A stretch of DNA of 64,000 bases from an uncultured Dehalococcoidia bacterium (GTDB lineage Bacteria > Chloroflexota > Dehalococcoidia > Lucifugimonadales > JADFKI01): NCBI GenBank assembly GCA_958295865.1, contig CATQHF010000001.1:310001-374000 (forward strand), in the 5' to 3' direction. How positions within the stretch are numbered: the first letter of the stretch is position 1; the number at the start of each line of letters is the position of its first letter. Below the pieces are notes generated by a model. The model saw nothing but the letters and a program-made list of their open reading frames with translations. It was not told where the DNA came from and made no database searches. Below, one piece after another: positions 18,078-26,529 of this stretch. The position numbers were made by a program, and so were the translations under genes.

Positions 18078-18131
18078 AGGATTTACGTTCTTGGCAATCT
18101 CTCATATTTCGCTTTCAACTGCGTAAATCCT
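18078..18131. repeat. Divergent family A inverted-repeat element
   Basis: It starts AGGATTTACGTTCTTG and ends CAACTGCGTAAATCCT. A matching change at both ends (GTAAATCCT instead of GTAAGTCCT) preserves the terminal inverted repeat. It is shorter than the 80-bp copies. Confidence 0.55.
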
Positions 18132-18159
18132 GTAACTATAAACATAGGATGTGGGTGTT

Positions 18160-18633
18160 ATGCAGAGCGATCCAAGAGGGCCGACTGTGATGAGAGCGCT
18201 GCTGATAATCGCGGGTGTGTTGATCTTTGGCACCACAATCTACGTTATTCTCGCAGGATTCTTGGGTATATCAATCGCTGCTGGCATCCTGCTGGCGGTT
18301 GCGGCTTTCATCATAGTCGGGATAGTCAGGCGCTACTTCAACCGCCGCCGCATGGATAAATCCTCAACCAACCAACCATTCAGGTCAACCGGCGCCACCC
18401 GCGACTGGCCCCAAAAGTACGGCAAGCACAGACGGAAATCCTACAATGCTGCCACAAACATACGCCAAAAACCCCAAACCTCCCGCCTCCGCAATGCCCT
18501 CTCTACCATTGCGCGTTTCGCCATCAAAACGCTCAAATTTGCGGTTCAGCCATTCATAAGAGGCCCCATGGATAAAAGACTGGAGAACAGACTGCACAGG
18601 CAAACCCGCTGGTCTGATGAGATATACCCATAA
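18160..18633 (+). CDS. Small membrane protein with basic C-terminus, unknown function
   Basis: About 157 residues. Two adjacent membrane helices near the N-terminus (ALLIIAGVLIFGTTIYVILA and the following LGISIAAGILLAVAAFIIVG) precede a long Arg/Lys-rich hydrophilic tail. An AGGA sits about 10 nt before ATG 18160; ATG 18190, right at the first helix, is an alternative. No family is recognised. It lies between the two D-glutamate cyclase halves. Confidence 0.55.
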   Translation: MQSDPRGPTVMRALLIIAGVLIFGTTIYVILAGFLGISIAAGILLAVAAFIIVGIVRRYFNRRRMDKSSTNQPFRSTGATRDWPQKYGKHRRKSYNAATNIRQKPQTSRLRNALSTIARFAIKTLKFAVQPFIRGPMDKRLENRLHRQTRWSDEIYP

Positions 18634-18666
18634 CTGAGAACACCGATATTTGAGAAAGAAGCTGCC

Positions 18667-18852
18667 ATGAAAAATCTAATCAGAAAGATGCTCAAAGAAC
18701 TCTACGCCATCCTATTCAACAGCCAAACCGCTTGGTCTCACTCCAAAGACAAGATAAGAGCCGCGCACAAAGGCAGCGTCTCCGGCGGCTATTTTGGCAG
18801 CAACGCCCACGGCGAAGTTGATCTCCCCCGGCTGAAAGAAGACAAGAAATAA
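18667..18852 (+). CDS. Small basic protein, unknown function
   Basis: A 61-residue protein opening MKNLIRKMLKELYAILF (amphipathic), then a Gly/Ser-rich middle and a charged end. A GAAAGAAG ribosome-like site precedes the ATG. No family recognised. It is 34 bp after the membrane-protein gene and 48 bp before the DUF4392 gene, so it may be in the same transcript. Confidence 0.45.
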   Translation: MKNLIRKMLKELYAILFNSQTAWSHSKDKIRAAHKGSVSGGYFGSNAHGEVDLPRLKEDKK

Positions 18853-18900
18853 CCGTTCCCGTACATCCCGTTACCCATCTGAACGAATAAGGTGAGCGCC

Positions 18901-19734
18901 ATGACAATCGAAGACATCATCCTCGACCGCGACCGCAGGGGCATTTCGCATCTGCGCCCCTATGTGCCTGCCGACTTCTGCGACCGCGCGGCGCAACTCA
19001 TCCTCGACAACCCCGGCACAGCGTTCATCGTAACCGGCTTCTACATCCTGGACGCCGGCCTAATCGAGACGGACGGGCCGCCCGGCGCAATCGCCATCGG
19101 CAGCGCGCTTGAGCGGCTCGGCTACGGCGTCGTCTATGTAACCGACAGCTACGGCGCTGCCGTGATGGAGGCGACTAAGAGCGAAGCGGCGAGCGTCATC
19201 GAGTTTCCCATAGCCGACGACGCCGAAAGCGAAGCCTACGCCCAGGCGCTGCTCGCCGAGCATTCGCCGTCAGTCGTCATCGCCATCGAGCGCTGCGGCA
19301 TGACCGACGAGCGCAAGTATCGCAACATGCGCGGGCGCGACATCACAGAGTACACCGCCCGCACCGACTACCTGTTCACCAACCACTCGCGCACCGTCGG
19401 CATCGGCGACGGCGGCAACGAAATCGGCATGGGCAACCTCGCGCAAGAGGTTACGACCGTGGATTCGCTGGTCAAGCAGCCCTGCGTAACCGCCGTGTCC
19501 GAGCTTGTGCTTGCGAGCGTGTCCAATTGGGGCGGCTACGGCTTGGCGGCGTCGCTGTCGAAGCTGTCCGGCAAGAACCTGCTCCCATCCGTCGAGGAGG
19601 ATATGGCGATCATACGCAAGACGGCCGATACCGGCGCGGTGGACGGCATGAGCGGGGTGCAGGAGTACAAGGCAGACGGCTTCACGCTCGAGGAAAACGC
19701 CGAAACCATCCGCGCGCTGCAAGCCCTAATCTGA
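18901..19734 (+). CDS. D-glutamate cyclase C-terminal-type subunit (DUF4392)
   Basis: A 277-residue DUF4392 protein. Characteristic stretches are FIVTGFYI near residue 45, ETDGPPGAIAIGSALERLGY, IAIERCGMTDERKYRNMRG, and GIGDGGNEIGMGNL. ATG 18901 is chosen over GTG 18892 because AAGGTGA lies 5 nt before it. DUF4392 is the C-terminal part of vertebrate D-glutamate cyclase. With the DUF1445 gene at 17194 this makes a split version of the enzyme, probably disposing of D-glutamate from peptidoglycan turnover. Two small unrelated genes lie between the halves. Confidence 0.88.
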   Translation: MTIEDIILDRDRRGISHLRPYVPADFCDRAAQLILDNPGTAFIVTGFYILDAGLIETDGPPGAIAIGSALERLGYGVVYVTDSYGAAVMEATKSEAASVIEFPIADDAESEAYAQALLAEHSPSVVIAIERCGMTDERKYRNMRGRDITEYTARTDYLFTNHSRTVGIGDGGNEIGMGNLAQEVTTVDSLVKQPCVTAVSELVLASVSNWGGYGLAASLSKLSGKNLLPSVEEDMAIIRKTADTGAVDGMSGVQEYKADGFTLEENAETIRALQALI

Positions 19735-19789
19735 CACAGGCGAGCATAGCCCTGCCCTGAGCCAGCCGAAAGGGATAGACCGCAGCCCC

Positions 19790-21187
19790 TTACTCCAGCG
19801 CGTACAGGCTGCCGTCCTCTGATGTGAAGTAGAGCATCCCGTTGGCGGGGATGGGAGTTGACGATATGGGGGCTGCCGTCTTGAAGCGCCAAAGTTCTTC
19901 GCCCGTGTTCGCGCTCACGGCGTAGAGCGTGCCGGACCTGTCGCCGATGAAGATGCTGTCGCCGCCGAGCGTTGGCGGCGACTGGAACCAGCCATCGCTG
20001 CCAAAAGTCCACTCCACCGCGCCCGTCTCCCTGTCCAGCGCGTGAACCTGCCGCTCAGCCGCCGCCACATATAGCCTGTCCTGCGTAACGATTGGCGCTG
20101 CCACGAAGCTATTCCCCTGCATCATCGTCCCCCACGCAAGCCCTTTCAGCGGCGGCAGACTGCTTCCCACGCCCCACGCCCATAACTGCGTTCGCAGCCA
20201 GCGCGCGTTCTTCTCGAACGGCACTTCGCGCTCTCGCCAGTCTATCGCCGTGACAAGCCCTATCTCGTCTGCCGTATAGACCATGTAGCCGTCCAGCGCC
20301 GGCGCGCCGCGCGCGAACTTGGTGCGATAATCCAGCCGCTTCCTGCCCGTCTGCTTATCTACGATGTGCAAGTAGCCGTCTTGTGAAAGCACCGCCACAA
20401 TCTCGTCGTTGATGGCGGGGTCGGTTGCGATATGCCCCCCCGTCTGGTATGTCCAGCGCACCTGCCCCGTCTGCGCGTCCAGCGTATAGAGCCTGCCGTC
20501 GCCGCTGCCGATGTACAGGATGCCCTCCAGCACCACCGGCGAGGTTGCGAATATGCCCCCCGTCGGGAACTCCCAATGCGCTTTGCCGCTGTCCTTGTCC
20601 AGCGACAGCACGCGCCCGTCGCGCAGCCCGATGAACACGCTGTCCCCCGCGACCGCCGGCGATGAGTCCACAGGTCCCGTTACCGGATACTCCCAGATGA
20701 GTTCGCCGCTGTCGGCGTCCAGCGCGACGACGCGATTATCCCCCGATCCCAGGTACAATCTTCCGTCCGCGACGGCGGGCGAGGAGAACAAGGGCGCGTC
20801 CGTGTCGAAGCGCCACTTGAGCTTGCCTTGCGGCGTCGTGGACACATCCGGCGCTGAGGCGGAGTGGATAGGGTCGCGCAGGAACATCGGCCAGTCGCCG
20901 GGGACGGCGAGCGCGCTGATGTTGGACGCGGGCGGCGGCGGCGGTCTGTCGAATGCGCCGTAGCGATACGCTATGCCAACGCCAACCGCGACTATCAGCA
21001 GCGCGAAGACGCACCGCCGCGCCCAGCGCAGCAGACGCCGCCGCGCCAGCCTGCGACTGATTAGCGCGTCCGCCTCATCCCTGCTGACCGCCGGGCTGTC
21101 AGCGATTCGCCTCCAGCAGTTGCCGCAGAACCCTTCGTCAGGGGCATTGAGATGCATGCATGTGGGGCAGAGGATGACCGCTTGCAA
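19790..21187 (-). CDS. Zinc-ribbon, single-TM, PQQ-type beta-propeller protein
   Basis: A 465-residue protein in three parts. First is an N-terminal zinc ribbon (CPTC at 7-10, CGNC around 21-24). Then comes a membrane helix near 58-72. Last is a beta-propeller of PQQ/BamB-like repeats with blades reading VADGRLYLGSGDNRVVALDA, or DGRLYTLDAQTG...W. The start is TTG 21187, because the first ATG falls inside the zinc ribbon. The cytoplasmic zinc ribbon with an extracytoplasmic propeller suggests scaffolding or binding rather than PQQ catalysis. No partner gene is evident. Confidence 0.82.
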   Translation of the reverse strand: MQAVILCPTCMHLNAPDEGFCGNCWRRIADSPAVSRDEADALISRRLARRRLLRWARRCVFALLIVAVGVGIAYRYGAFDRPPPPPASNISALAVPGDWPMFLRDPIHSASAPDVSTTPQGKLKWRFDTDAPLFSSPAVADGRLYLGSGDNRVVALDADSGELIWEYPVTGPVDSSPAVAGDSVFIGLRDGRVLSLDKDSGKAHWEFPTGGIFATSPVVLEGILYIGSGDGRLYTLDAQTGQVRWTYQTGGHIATDPAINDEIVAVLSQDGYLHIVDKQTGRKRLDYRTKFARGAPALDGYMVYTADEIGLVTAIDWREREVPFEKNARWLRTQLWAWGVGSSLPPLKGLAWGTMMQGNSFVAAPIVTQDRLYVAAAERQVHALDRETGAVEWTFGSDGWFQSPPTLGGDSIFIGDRSGTLYAVSANTGEELWRFKTAAPISSTPIPANGMLYFTSEDGSLYALE

Positions 21188-21275
21188 TGAAAAGGCTTCC
21201 TTCCCTTATAATTCTAGCGCATGATACAGTTCATGCCGTTCAGCATCAGTGGCAGATATATGGATTGGATTATCA

Positions 21276-21412
21276 GGTTAGCCGTCGATGGGCAAGCATT
21301 TTTACCCCCATCCTAACCTTCCCCCAAAGGGGGAAGGGACTGATGCAATTTTCTTCACCTTCCCCATCAAAGGGGAGGGGACTAATGCAATTTTCTCGCA
21401 ATTTTCTCGTCC
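21276..21412. repeat. Family C element(s), partly duplicated
   Basis: The stretch from AGGTTAGCCGTCGATGGGCA through CCTTCCCCC/GGGGGAAGG palindromes ends in two successive copies of the terminal TAATGCAATTTTCT motif. The gap 21188-21530 contains nothing else that I can support. Confidence 0.7.
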
Positions 21413-21530
21413 CCATACCCCACTTCGCAATGCTCCCTTCGCTGATTATACACTGATATATCGCCTCACGCCTTTCACTGCGCCCTCAAATAACTTGAAC
21501 CCGCGCGCCCGACGGCTTACCATCTAGGGT

Positions 21531-22802
21531 ATGCCAAGAAAGAATACCGCATCAGCCTACCCCCTGAGCGCGGCGCGCGCCCTCGCGCTGCACACGCAAG
21601 GGCTTGACGCGCCGCCATCCCGCGCCGCGCCCGACGCCGATGCCATCTACGACATGGTGGAGCGCGTGGGATGGGTGCAGCTGGATACGCTCCAGATGGT
21701 GCGGCGCAGCCAGTACATCGCGCTGTGGAGCAGGCTCGGGTCATATCACACTGCCGACTTCGACCGGCTGATATTCGGCGACGGCAGCATCGAGGGCGAC
21801 AACGAGCGGCGGCTGTTCGAGTACTGGATGCATGCCGCCTGCATCATCCCACTGAACCTTTACCGCTACACGCTGCCCACGATGCGCCGCCATGCGATGC
21901 GCTCCGGCCGTCACCGCCAGTGGCTCGAAGATGCGGATAATCTCCGAGTTCTCGATGAGGTGCGGGAGCATGTGCGTGAGAACGGGTTGGCGCGCTCTGC
22001 CGATTTCAAGCGCGGCGACGGCAGGCGCGGCACATGGTGGGACTGGAAGCCCGCGAAAATCGCGCTTGAGCACCTGTACAACACAGGTGAGTTGACCATA
22101 GCCAACCGCGTCAACTTCCAGCGCGTCTATGGCTTGACCGACAGCGTGCTGCCCGATTGGGTGGACACCACGCCGCCGACGGAGGACGAGGCGAGCCTGA
22201 CGCTGCTGGAACGCTCCGCTCGCGCGCTCGGCATCTGTGATCCCGCGCAGATTCCCGACTACTTCCACATGAAGCGCACGCCCGCCAAGCCGCTGGTGCG
22301 GCGCATGCTGGACGATGGCACGCTGCTTCGCGTGAACGCCGAGATGCTGGACGGCAGCGTCGCCGAGCAGGTCGTTCACCGCGACAACCTGCCCCTGCTG
22401 GAGCGCGCCGCGGACGGGGACATCACGCCAACACACACCACCTTCTTGTCGCCCTTCGACAGCCTGTTCTGGGCGAAAGGGCGCGACATGCGCTTGTGGG
22501 GCTTTCGCCAGATACTGGAGGCGTACAAGCCTGAGCGACTGCGCGAATGGGGCTACTTCTGCCTGCCGATACTTCGCAACGGCGAACTCGTCGGGCGCTT
22601 CGACCCCAAGCTGGAGCGGCGCGCCGGAACACTGCGCCTCAAACGACTGTATCTGGAGCCGGGCGTACAGCCCGACGAGGAGCTCATCGCCGACATCGCC
22701 GCCGCCCTGCGCGGCTTCATGGCATTCCACGACGCCACCGAGCCGGTCATCGAGCACAGCCAACCGCGCGCCCTCCGCCGCAAGATTATCGCCGCCATGT
22801 AG
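21531..22802 (+). CDS. YcaQ-like DNA glycosylase (winged-helix, HTH_42 family)
   Basis: A 423-residue protein of the YcaQ/AlkZ family. It opens with the ARALALHTQGL helix, followed by DMVERVGWVQLDTLQMVRRSQ, where Q-x-D occupies the catalytic QxQ/QxD position. The family hallmarks YLLWSR-type (here YIALWSRLG), RRLFEYWMHAACIIP and FLSPFDSLFWAKGRD are all present. Family members unhook interstrand crosslinks or excise bulky alkyl lesions. It is monocistronic and followed by tRNA-Leu. Substrate range is inferred from the family. Confidence 0.88.
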   Translation: MPRKNTASAYPLSAARALALHTQGLDAPPSRAAPDADAIYDMVERVGWVQLDTLQMVRRSQYIALWSRLGSYHTADFDRLIFGDGSIEGDNERRLFEYWMHAACIIPLNLYRYTLPTMRRHAMRSGRHRQWLEDADNLRVLDEVREHVRENGLARSADFKRGDGRRGTWWDWKPAKIALEHLYNTGELTIANRVNFQRVYGLTDSVLPDWVDTTPPTEDEASLTLLERSARALGICDPAQIPDYFHMKRTPAKPLVRRMLDDGTLLRVNAEMLDGSVAEQVVHRDNLPLLERAADGDITPTHTTFLSPFDSLFWAKGRDMRLWGFRQILEAYKPERLREWGYFCLPILRNGELVGRFDPKLERRAGTLRLKRLYLEPGVQPDEELIADIAAALRGFMAFHDATEPVIEHSQPRALRRKIIAAM

Positions 22803-22824
22803 CGCGCTGCGCCCTCATCCCTGT

Positions 22825-22833
22825 GCTATAATT
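22825..22833 (+). promoter_or_regulatory. Extended -10 promoter of the tRNA gene
   Basis: TGCTATAAT (22825-22833) lies about 40 bp upstream of tRNA-Leu. No good -35 is visible, as expected for an extended -10. The same TGCTATAAT recurs ahead of three other genes near 54231, 54625 and 63193. Confidence 0.6.
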
Positions 22834-22874
22834 AAGTCACCGCAGGCGCGCCGCGCGCCCATGCCCTCGCATGT

Positions 22875-22959
22875 GGGGAAGTGTCGGAATTGGCAGACGA
22901 GCATGATTTAGGATCATGTGCCGCAAGGCGTGGGAGTTCGAGTCTCCCCTTCCCCACCA
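22875..22959 (+). tRNA. tRNA-Leu (anticodon UAG)
   Basis: The acceptor GGGGAAG (22875-22881) pairs with CTTCCCC (22949-22955). The anticodon stem CATGA/TCATG encloses the loop TTTAGGA, with anticodon TAG. There is a long variable arm (TGCCGCAAGGCG), as in class II tRNAs, a T-loop TTCGAGT, and an encoded ACCA end. The cognate codon is CUA. Confidence 0.95.
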
Positions 22960-22992
22960 CACACCACGAAACCGCGAATCCTAGCGCTTGCC

Positions 22993-23181
22993 CTATTCCA
23001 TCGGCGAGACTTTTCGGGCGGCGGCATTTTCCGCGAGATAGTCCAAGTATTCGGCTATGGCGTCGCGGATGTTCGACAACGCTTCGTCGCGAGTGTCGCC
23101 CTGCGACCAGCAGGCAGGCAACGCCGGGCAATGCGCCGCATAACCTTCATCCGACTTGATGAGAACAACCTCATATCGCAT
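22993..23181 (-). CDS. HicB-like antitoxin fold protein, no HicA partner
   Basis: A 62-residue HicB-type protein: MRYEVVLIKSDEGYAAHCPA then GCxSQGDTxDEALxNIxDAI and YLDYLAE. ATG 23181 is preferred over 23220 because GGAGAA precedes it and the longer version adds 13 unconserved residues. HicB proteins neutralise the HicA mRNA interferase, but no HicA frame is found on either side, so this is a solitary copy. It lies 33 bp beyond the tRNA. Confidence 0.82.
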   Translation of the reverse strand: MRYEVVLIKSDEGYAAHCPALPACWSQGDTRDEALSNIRDAIAEYLDYLAENAAARKVSPME

Positions 23182-23400
23182 TTCAGTTCTCCATTCTCCA
23201 TTAAATATCCCCTTCGCCATTCTATCCCATGTCGGTGGTCAAGTTCGCTTGTTGGGGTGAGCGGAAGCGGGGGCAGGAATCCGGTGCGGCAAATCGGCTG
23301 AAAGGAAACGATGCCCTCATCCGTTTATTTATTGCCATGCTTCCCTTCGTATTGTAAATTGAGATAGTCCGAACGGGATATTCAATCGGAGGCAATTGAC

Positions 23401-24375
23401 ATAACGCAAGTAGCGTCGCACCACCACCACCACGCCGGCCATGACCACCACAACCGCGCCCACGATGTAAGGGAAGCAAGCCGTCGCAGCCTGATAATAT
23501 CCCTAATTCTGATTAGCGGATACATGGTCGCGCAGGTCGTGGGCGGCATCCTGTCCGGCAGCCTCGCGCTCATCGCGGACGCGGGGCACATGCTCGCGGA
23601 CGCAGCGGCCATAATGCTGGCGCTGCTGGCGATATGGCTGGCAAGCCGCGATGCGTCCACCACCCGAACCTGGGGCTTTCACCGCACCGAAGTGCTCACC
23701 GCGATGGTGAACGCGCTGGCGCTCTGGCTAATCGCCGCATGGATCGTATTCGAGGCGGTCGAACGCTTCTCAAGCCATCATTCGCTCCTGATTGAAGTCG
23801 AGCTTATGATGGCGGTAGGAGCCGTCGGGCTGGTAGTCAACATCATCGCCGCCTGGATACTGCATTCCTCTTCAGAACACAGCCTGAATGTCGAGAGCGC
23901 ATTCCATCATGTCATCACCGACCTGCTCGGTTCCATCGGCGTAATCGTGTCCGGCGTCCTGATTCTGGCGTTCGGCTGGACGATGGCCGACCCGATAATT
24001 AGCATCGTCATCGCCGTGCTCATCGTTCTCGGTTCGTGGCAACTCGTCGCCCAAGTGGTGCATGTGCTGCTCGAAGGGACGCCGAAGCACATCGACATGT
24101 ACAGGCTTTGCAGCGATATGGAAGATGTGGAAGGCGTAACGGTCATCCACGATATTCACTGCTCTACCATAACCTCCGGCTATGAAGCGCTCACCGCCCA
24201 TGTGCTCATCGATTCGGAATACGACGGCGACATCGACTCGCTCACTCGCCGCCTGCGCCGAATAGCGATGCAAGACTACGGCATCGCGCATGTTACGCTG
24301 CAAGTGGAGAAGTCGGTAGAGGGCTGCACCGAAGACCACCATGTAGATCACATCCTAGCCCGCAAACGCTCCTAG
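23401..24375 (+). CDS. Cation diffusion facilitator (zinc exporter), copy 1, apparent ATA start
   Basis: A CDF transporter of about 324 residues. It has a His-rich N-terminus (HHHHHAGHDHH), six membrane helices with metal sites in DAGHMLADA and HHVITDLLG, and a cytoplasmic domain ending GCTEDHHVDHI. The first conventional start (ATG 23524) would delete helix 1. The homologous frame extends to 23401, where ATA stands exactly in place of the ATG that opens the His-rich peptide gene at 24670, with GGAGG 8 nt upstream. Either ATA is used or the gene is crippled. It is duplicated as 25003-26142. Confidence 0.82.
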   Translation: MTQVASHHHHHAGHDHHNRAHDVREASRRSLIISLILISGYMVAQVVGGILSGSLALIADAGHMLADAAAIMLALLAIWLASRDASTTRTWGFHRTEVLTAMVNALALWLIAAWIVFEAVERFSSHHSLLIEVELMMAVGAVGLVVNIIAAWILHSSSEHSLNVESAFHHVITDLLGSIGVIVSGVLILAFGWTMADPIISIVIAVLIVLGSWQLVAQVVHVLLEGTPKHIDMYRLCSDMEDVEGVTVIHDIHCSTITSGYEALTAHVLIDSEYDGDIDSLTRRLRRIAMQDYGIAHVTLQVEKSVEGCTEDHHVDHILARKRS

Positions 24376-24669
24376 CGGCTCACTCCCATCCGCCGCGCCG
24401 CGATGCCGTTCCAATTCGCTTGGACAAGTTCCGAAAAATCCCCTTCACAATTCTATCCCATGTCGGTGTCATGTCCGCTTGGCGCTGCAATTAGCGTCAA
24501 CACGGACGCACAGCGTAAGTATCCCGACTATCCCGCTCGTCCCTGTTAGCCTCGCGTCAGAGAATACACCGGCGCGCGCTAACAATATCCCTCTTGCCTA
24601 TTGAAATTTCCCACCCCCTATTGTAAATTGGGGTAGTCTGAACAGATTATCCAACTGAGGGAGGTTGAT

Positions 24670-24879
24670 ATGACGCAAGCAGCGCCGCATGACACCCACG
24701 AGTGCGACGACCACGAACACCACGCCCATGTACACGACGTCCACGAGTGCGACGATCACGAGCATCACGGCGACGAGCCGGGGCATGCGCACGACATGCA
24801 TGAGTGCGACGAGCATGAGCACCACGCCCATACGCACGACCCCCACGAGTGCGACGACCACGAGCACCACGACCACTAA
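24670..24879 (+). CDS. His/Asp/Glu/Cys-rich metal-binding peptide
   Basis: A 69-residue peptide with 24 histidines and four repeats of HECD(D/E)HEHH. GGGAGG precedes ATG 24670. The upstream 60 bp and the first codons (MTQ) match the start of CDF copy 1, so this peptide occupies the old N-terminus of a duplicated transporter and ends at an in-frame TAA 123 bp before the copy 2 start. It probably buffers or delivers zinc or a similar divalent metal. I know no named family for it. Confidence 0.75.
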   Translation: MTQAAPHDTHECDDHEHHAHVHDVHECDDHEHHGDEPGHAHDMHECDEHEHHAHTHDPHECDDHEHHDH

Positions 24880-25002
24880 TAGTCTCCGTCCTCTGCGTGA
24901 GCGGGCAGGCTTGTTCACTAAGGCTCGTCCGAAGGGGCCGGTCCCGCTCACGCAATCGGCGCAAGGCTATTTCGGTCACGAGCGAGGCGCTCCACAGTAA
25001 CT

Positions 25003-26142
25003 ATGAAATCCACTTCACGCCTGACCCTCACCGTCGAACCGCCTCTCCATGGCGTCAGCTTCGCACGCCACGGCGGTCATGACCATGACAGCCATGATGA
25101 CCATGACCATGGCGGGCATGATGCCCACGACCATGGTAGCCATGACGACCATGGGCACGGCGGGCATGACGACCATGGCAGCCATGACGACCACGGGCAT
25201 GATGACCATGGGCACGGCGGACATGCCCACGATTTCAGGGAAGCGAGCCGTCGCAGCCTGATAATATCCCTAATTTTGATTAGCGGATACATGGTCGCGG
25301 AGGTCGTGGGCGGCATCCTGTCCGGCAGCCTCGCGCTCATCGCGGACGCGGGCCACATGCTCACGGACGCAGCGGCTATAATGCTGGCGCTGCTGGCGAT
25401 GTGGCTGGCAAGCCGTGGGGCGTCCACCACCCGAACCTGGGGCTTTCACCGCACGGAAGTGCTCGCCACAATGATGAATGTGCTGGCGCTCTGGCTAATC
25501 GCCGCCTGGATCGTCTTCGAAGCGTTCGAACGCTTCTCAAACCATCATTTGATCGAGATTGAACCCGGTCTGATAATGGTGATAGGAACTGGCGGGCTGA
25601 TAGTCAACATCATCGCCGCCTGGATACTGCACGCCTCTTCAGAACACAGCATGAATGTGCAGGGCGCATTCCAGCATGTCATCGCCGACCTGCTCGGTTC
25701 CGTCGGCGTAATCGTGTCCGGCGTCCTGATTCTGGCGTTCGGCTGGACGATAGCCGACCCGATAATTAGCGTCGTCATCGCCGTGCTCATCGTTCTCGGT
25801 TCGTGGCGACTCGTCGCCCAAGTGGTGCATGTGCTGCTCGAAGGGACGCCGGAGCGCATCGACATGTACAGGCTTTGCAGTGATATGGAAGATGTGGAAG
25901 GCGTAACGGTCATCCACGATGTCCACTGCTCTACCATAACCTCCGGCTATGAAGCGCTCACCGCCCATGTGCTCATCGACTCGGAATACGACGGCGAAAT
26001 CGACCCGCTCATTCGCCGCCTGCGCCGAATAGCGATGCAAGACTACGGCATCGCCCATGTTACGCTGCAAGTGGAGCAGTCGGTGCAGGGCTGCACCGAA
26101 GACCACCATGTAGATCACATCCTAGCCCGCGAACGCTCCTAG
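25003..26142 (+). CDS. Cation diffusion facilitator (zinc exporter), copy 2, with long His-rich N-terminus
   Basis: A 379-residue CDF transporter with an N-terminal extension (about residues 23-77) built from HDDHGHGGHDDHGS-like repeats. It then follows copy 1 closely through six helices (DAGHMLTDA and QHVIADLLG metal sites) and the cytoplasmic domain. The DNA of the His-rich stretch is a tandem ATGACCATGG-like repeat, so its length is probably variable. The start ATG 25003 has only a weak ribosome site. It is likely to export Zn or a similar metal, with the His-rich tail capturing cytosolic ions. Confidence 0.9.
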   Translation: MKSTSRLTLTVEPPLHGVSFARHGGHDHDSHDDHDHGGHDAHDHGSHDDHGHGGHDDHGSHDDHGHDDHGHGGHAHDFREASRRSLIISLILISGYMVAEVVGGILSGSLALIADAGHMLTDAAAIMLALLAMWLASRGASTTRTWGFHRTEVLATMMNVLALWLIAAWIVFEAFERFSNHHLIEIEPGLIMVIGTGGLIVNIIAAWILHASSEHSMNVQGAFQHVIADLLGSVGVIVSGVLILAFGWTIADPIISVVIAVLIVLGSWRLVAQVVHVLLEGTPERIDMYRLCSDMEDVEGVTVIHDVHCSTITSGYEALTAHVLIDSEYDGEIDPLIRRLRRIAMQDYGIAHVTLQVEQSVQGCTEDHHVDHILARERS

Positions 26143-26242
26143 CCGCTCACTCCCATCCGACACGCCGCGATGCCGTTCCAATTCGATTGGACAAGTTCCG
26201 ATGTCCGCATCCTACAATGATGGGGCAGTCAAGGAGTGAACT

Positions 26243-26455
26243 ATGACAAGAGAGCCGAACCCGTCGCCACGCGGACGATTAGAAATCCGGACGGCAGAAA
26301 GCGCGGGGAAAAAGAATAAATCCCCGCAGGCTTCAAAACTGCGAAAGCCTGCGCCGTCATCGCCAAAGAGCGGCGTTGCGCTTAGTCCCAGGTTCAAGCC
26401 TGTGCGTATTCGCGGCGGCATGATTTCGGACACTGTTATAAATGGCAGGAATTGA
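26243..26455 (+). CDS. Small basic protein, unknown function
   Basis: A 70-residue, Pro/Ser/Lys/Arg-rich protein (SAGKKNKSPQASKLRKPAPS) with a short ordered C-terminus (RFKPVRIRGGMISDTVI). A clear AAGGAG precedes the ATG. It lies just beyond the duplicated CDF region, ahead of a convergent gene. No family recognised; it is likely disordered. Confidence 0.5.
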   Translation: MTREPNPSPRGRLEIRTAESAGKKNKSPQASKLRKPAPSSPKSGVALSPRFKPVRIRGGMISDTVINGRN

Positions 26456-26529
26456 AGTTGCGCCGATGCCCGCCTGTGCGCCGCCGCCGCCCTCGAAGGG
26501 TTGCCCACGCTCAATCCGCTCGACGCTTC

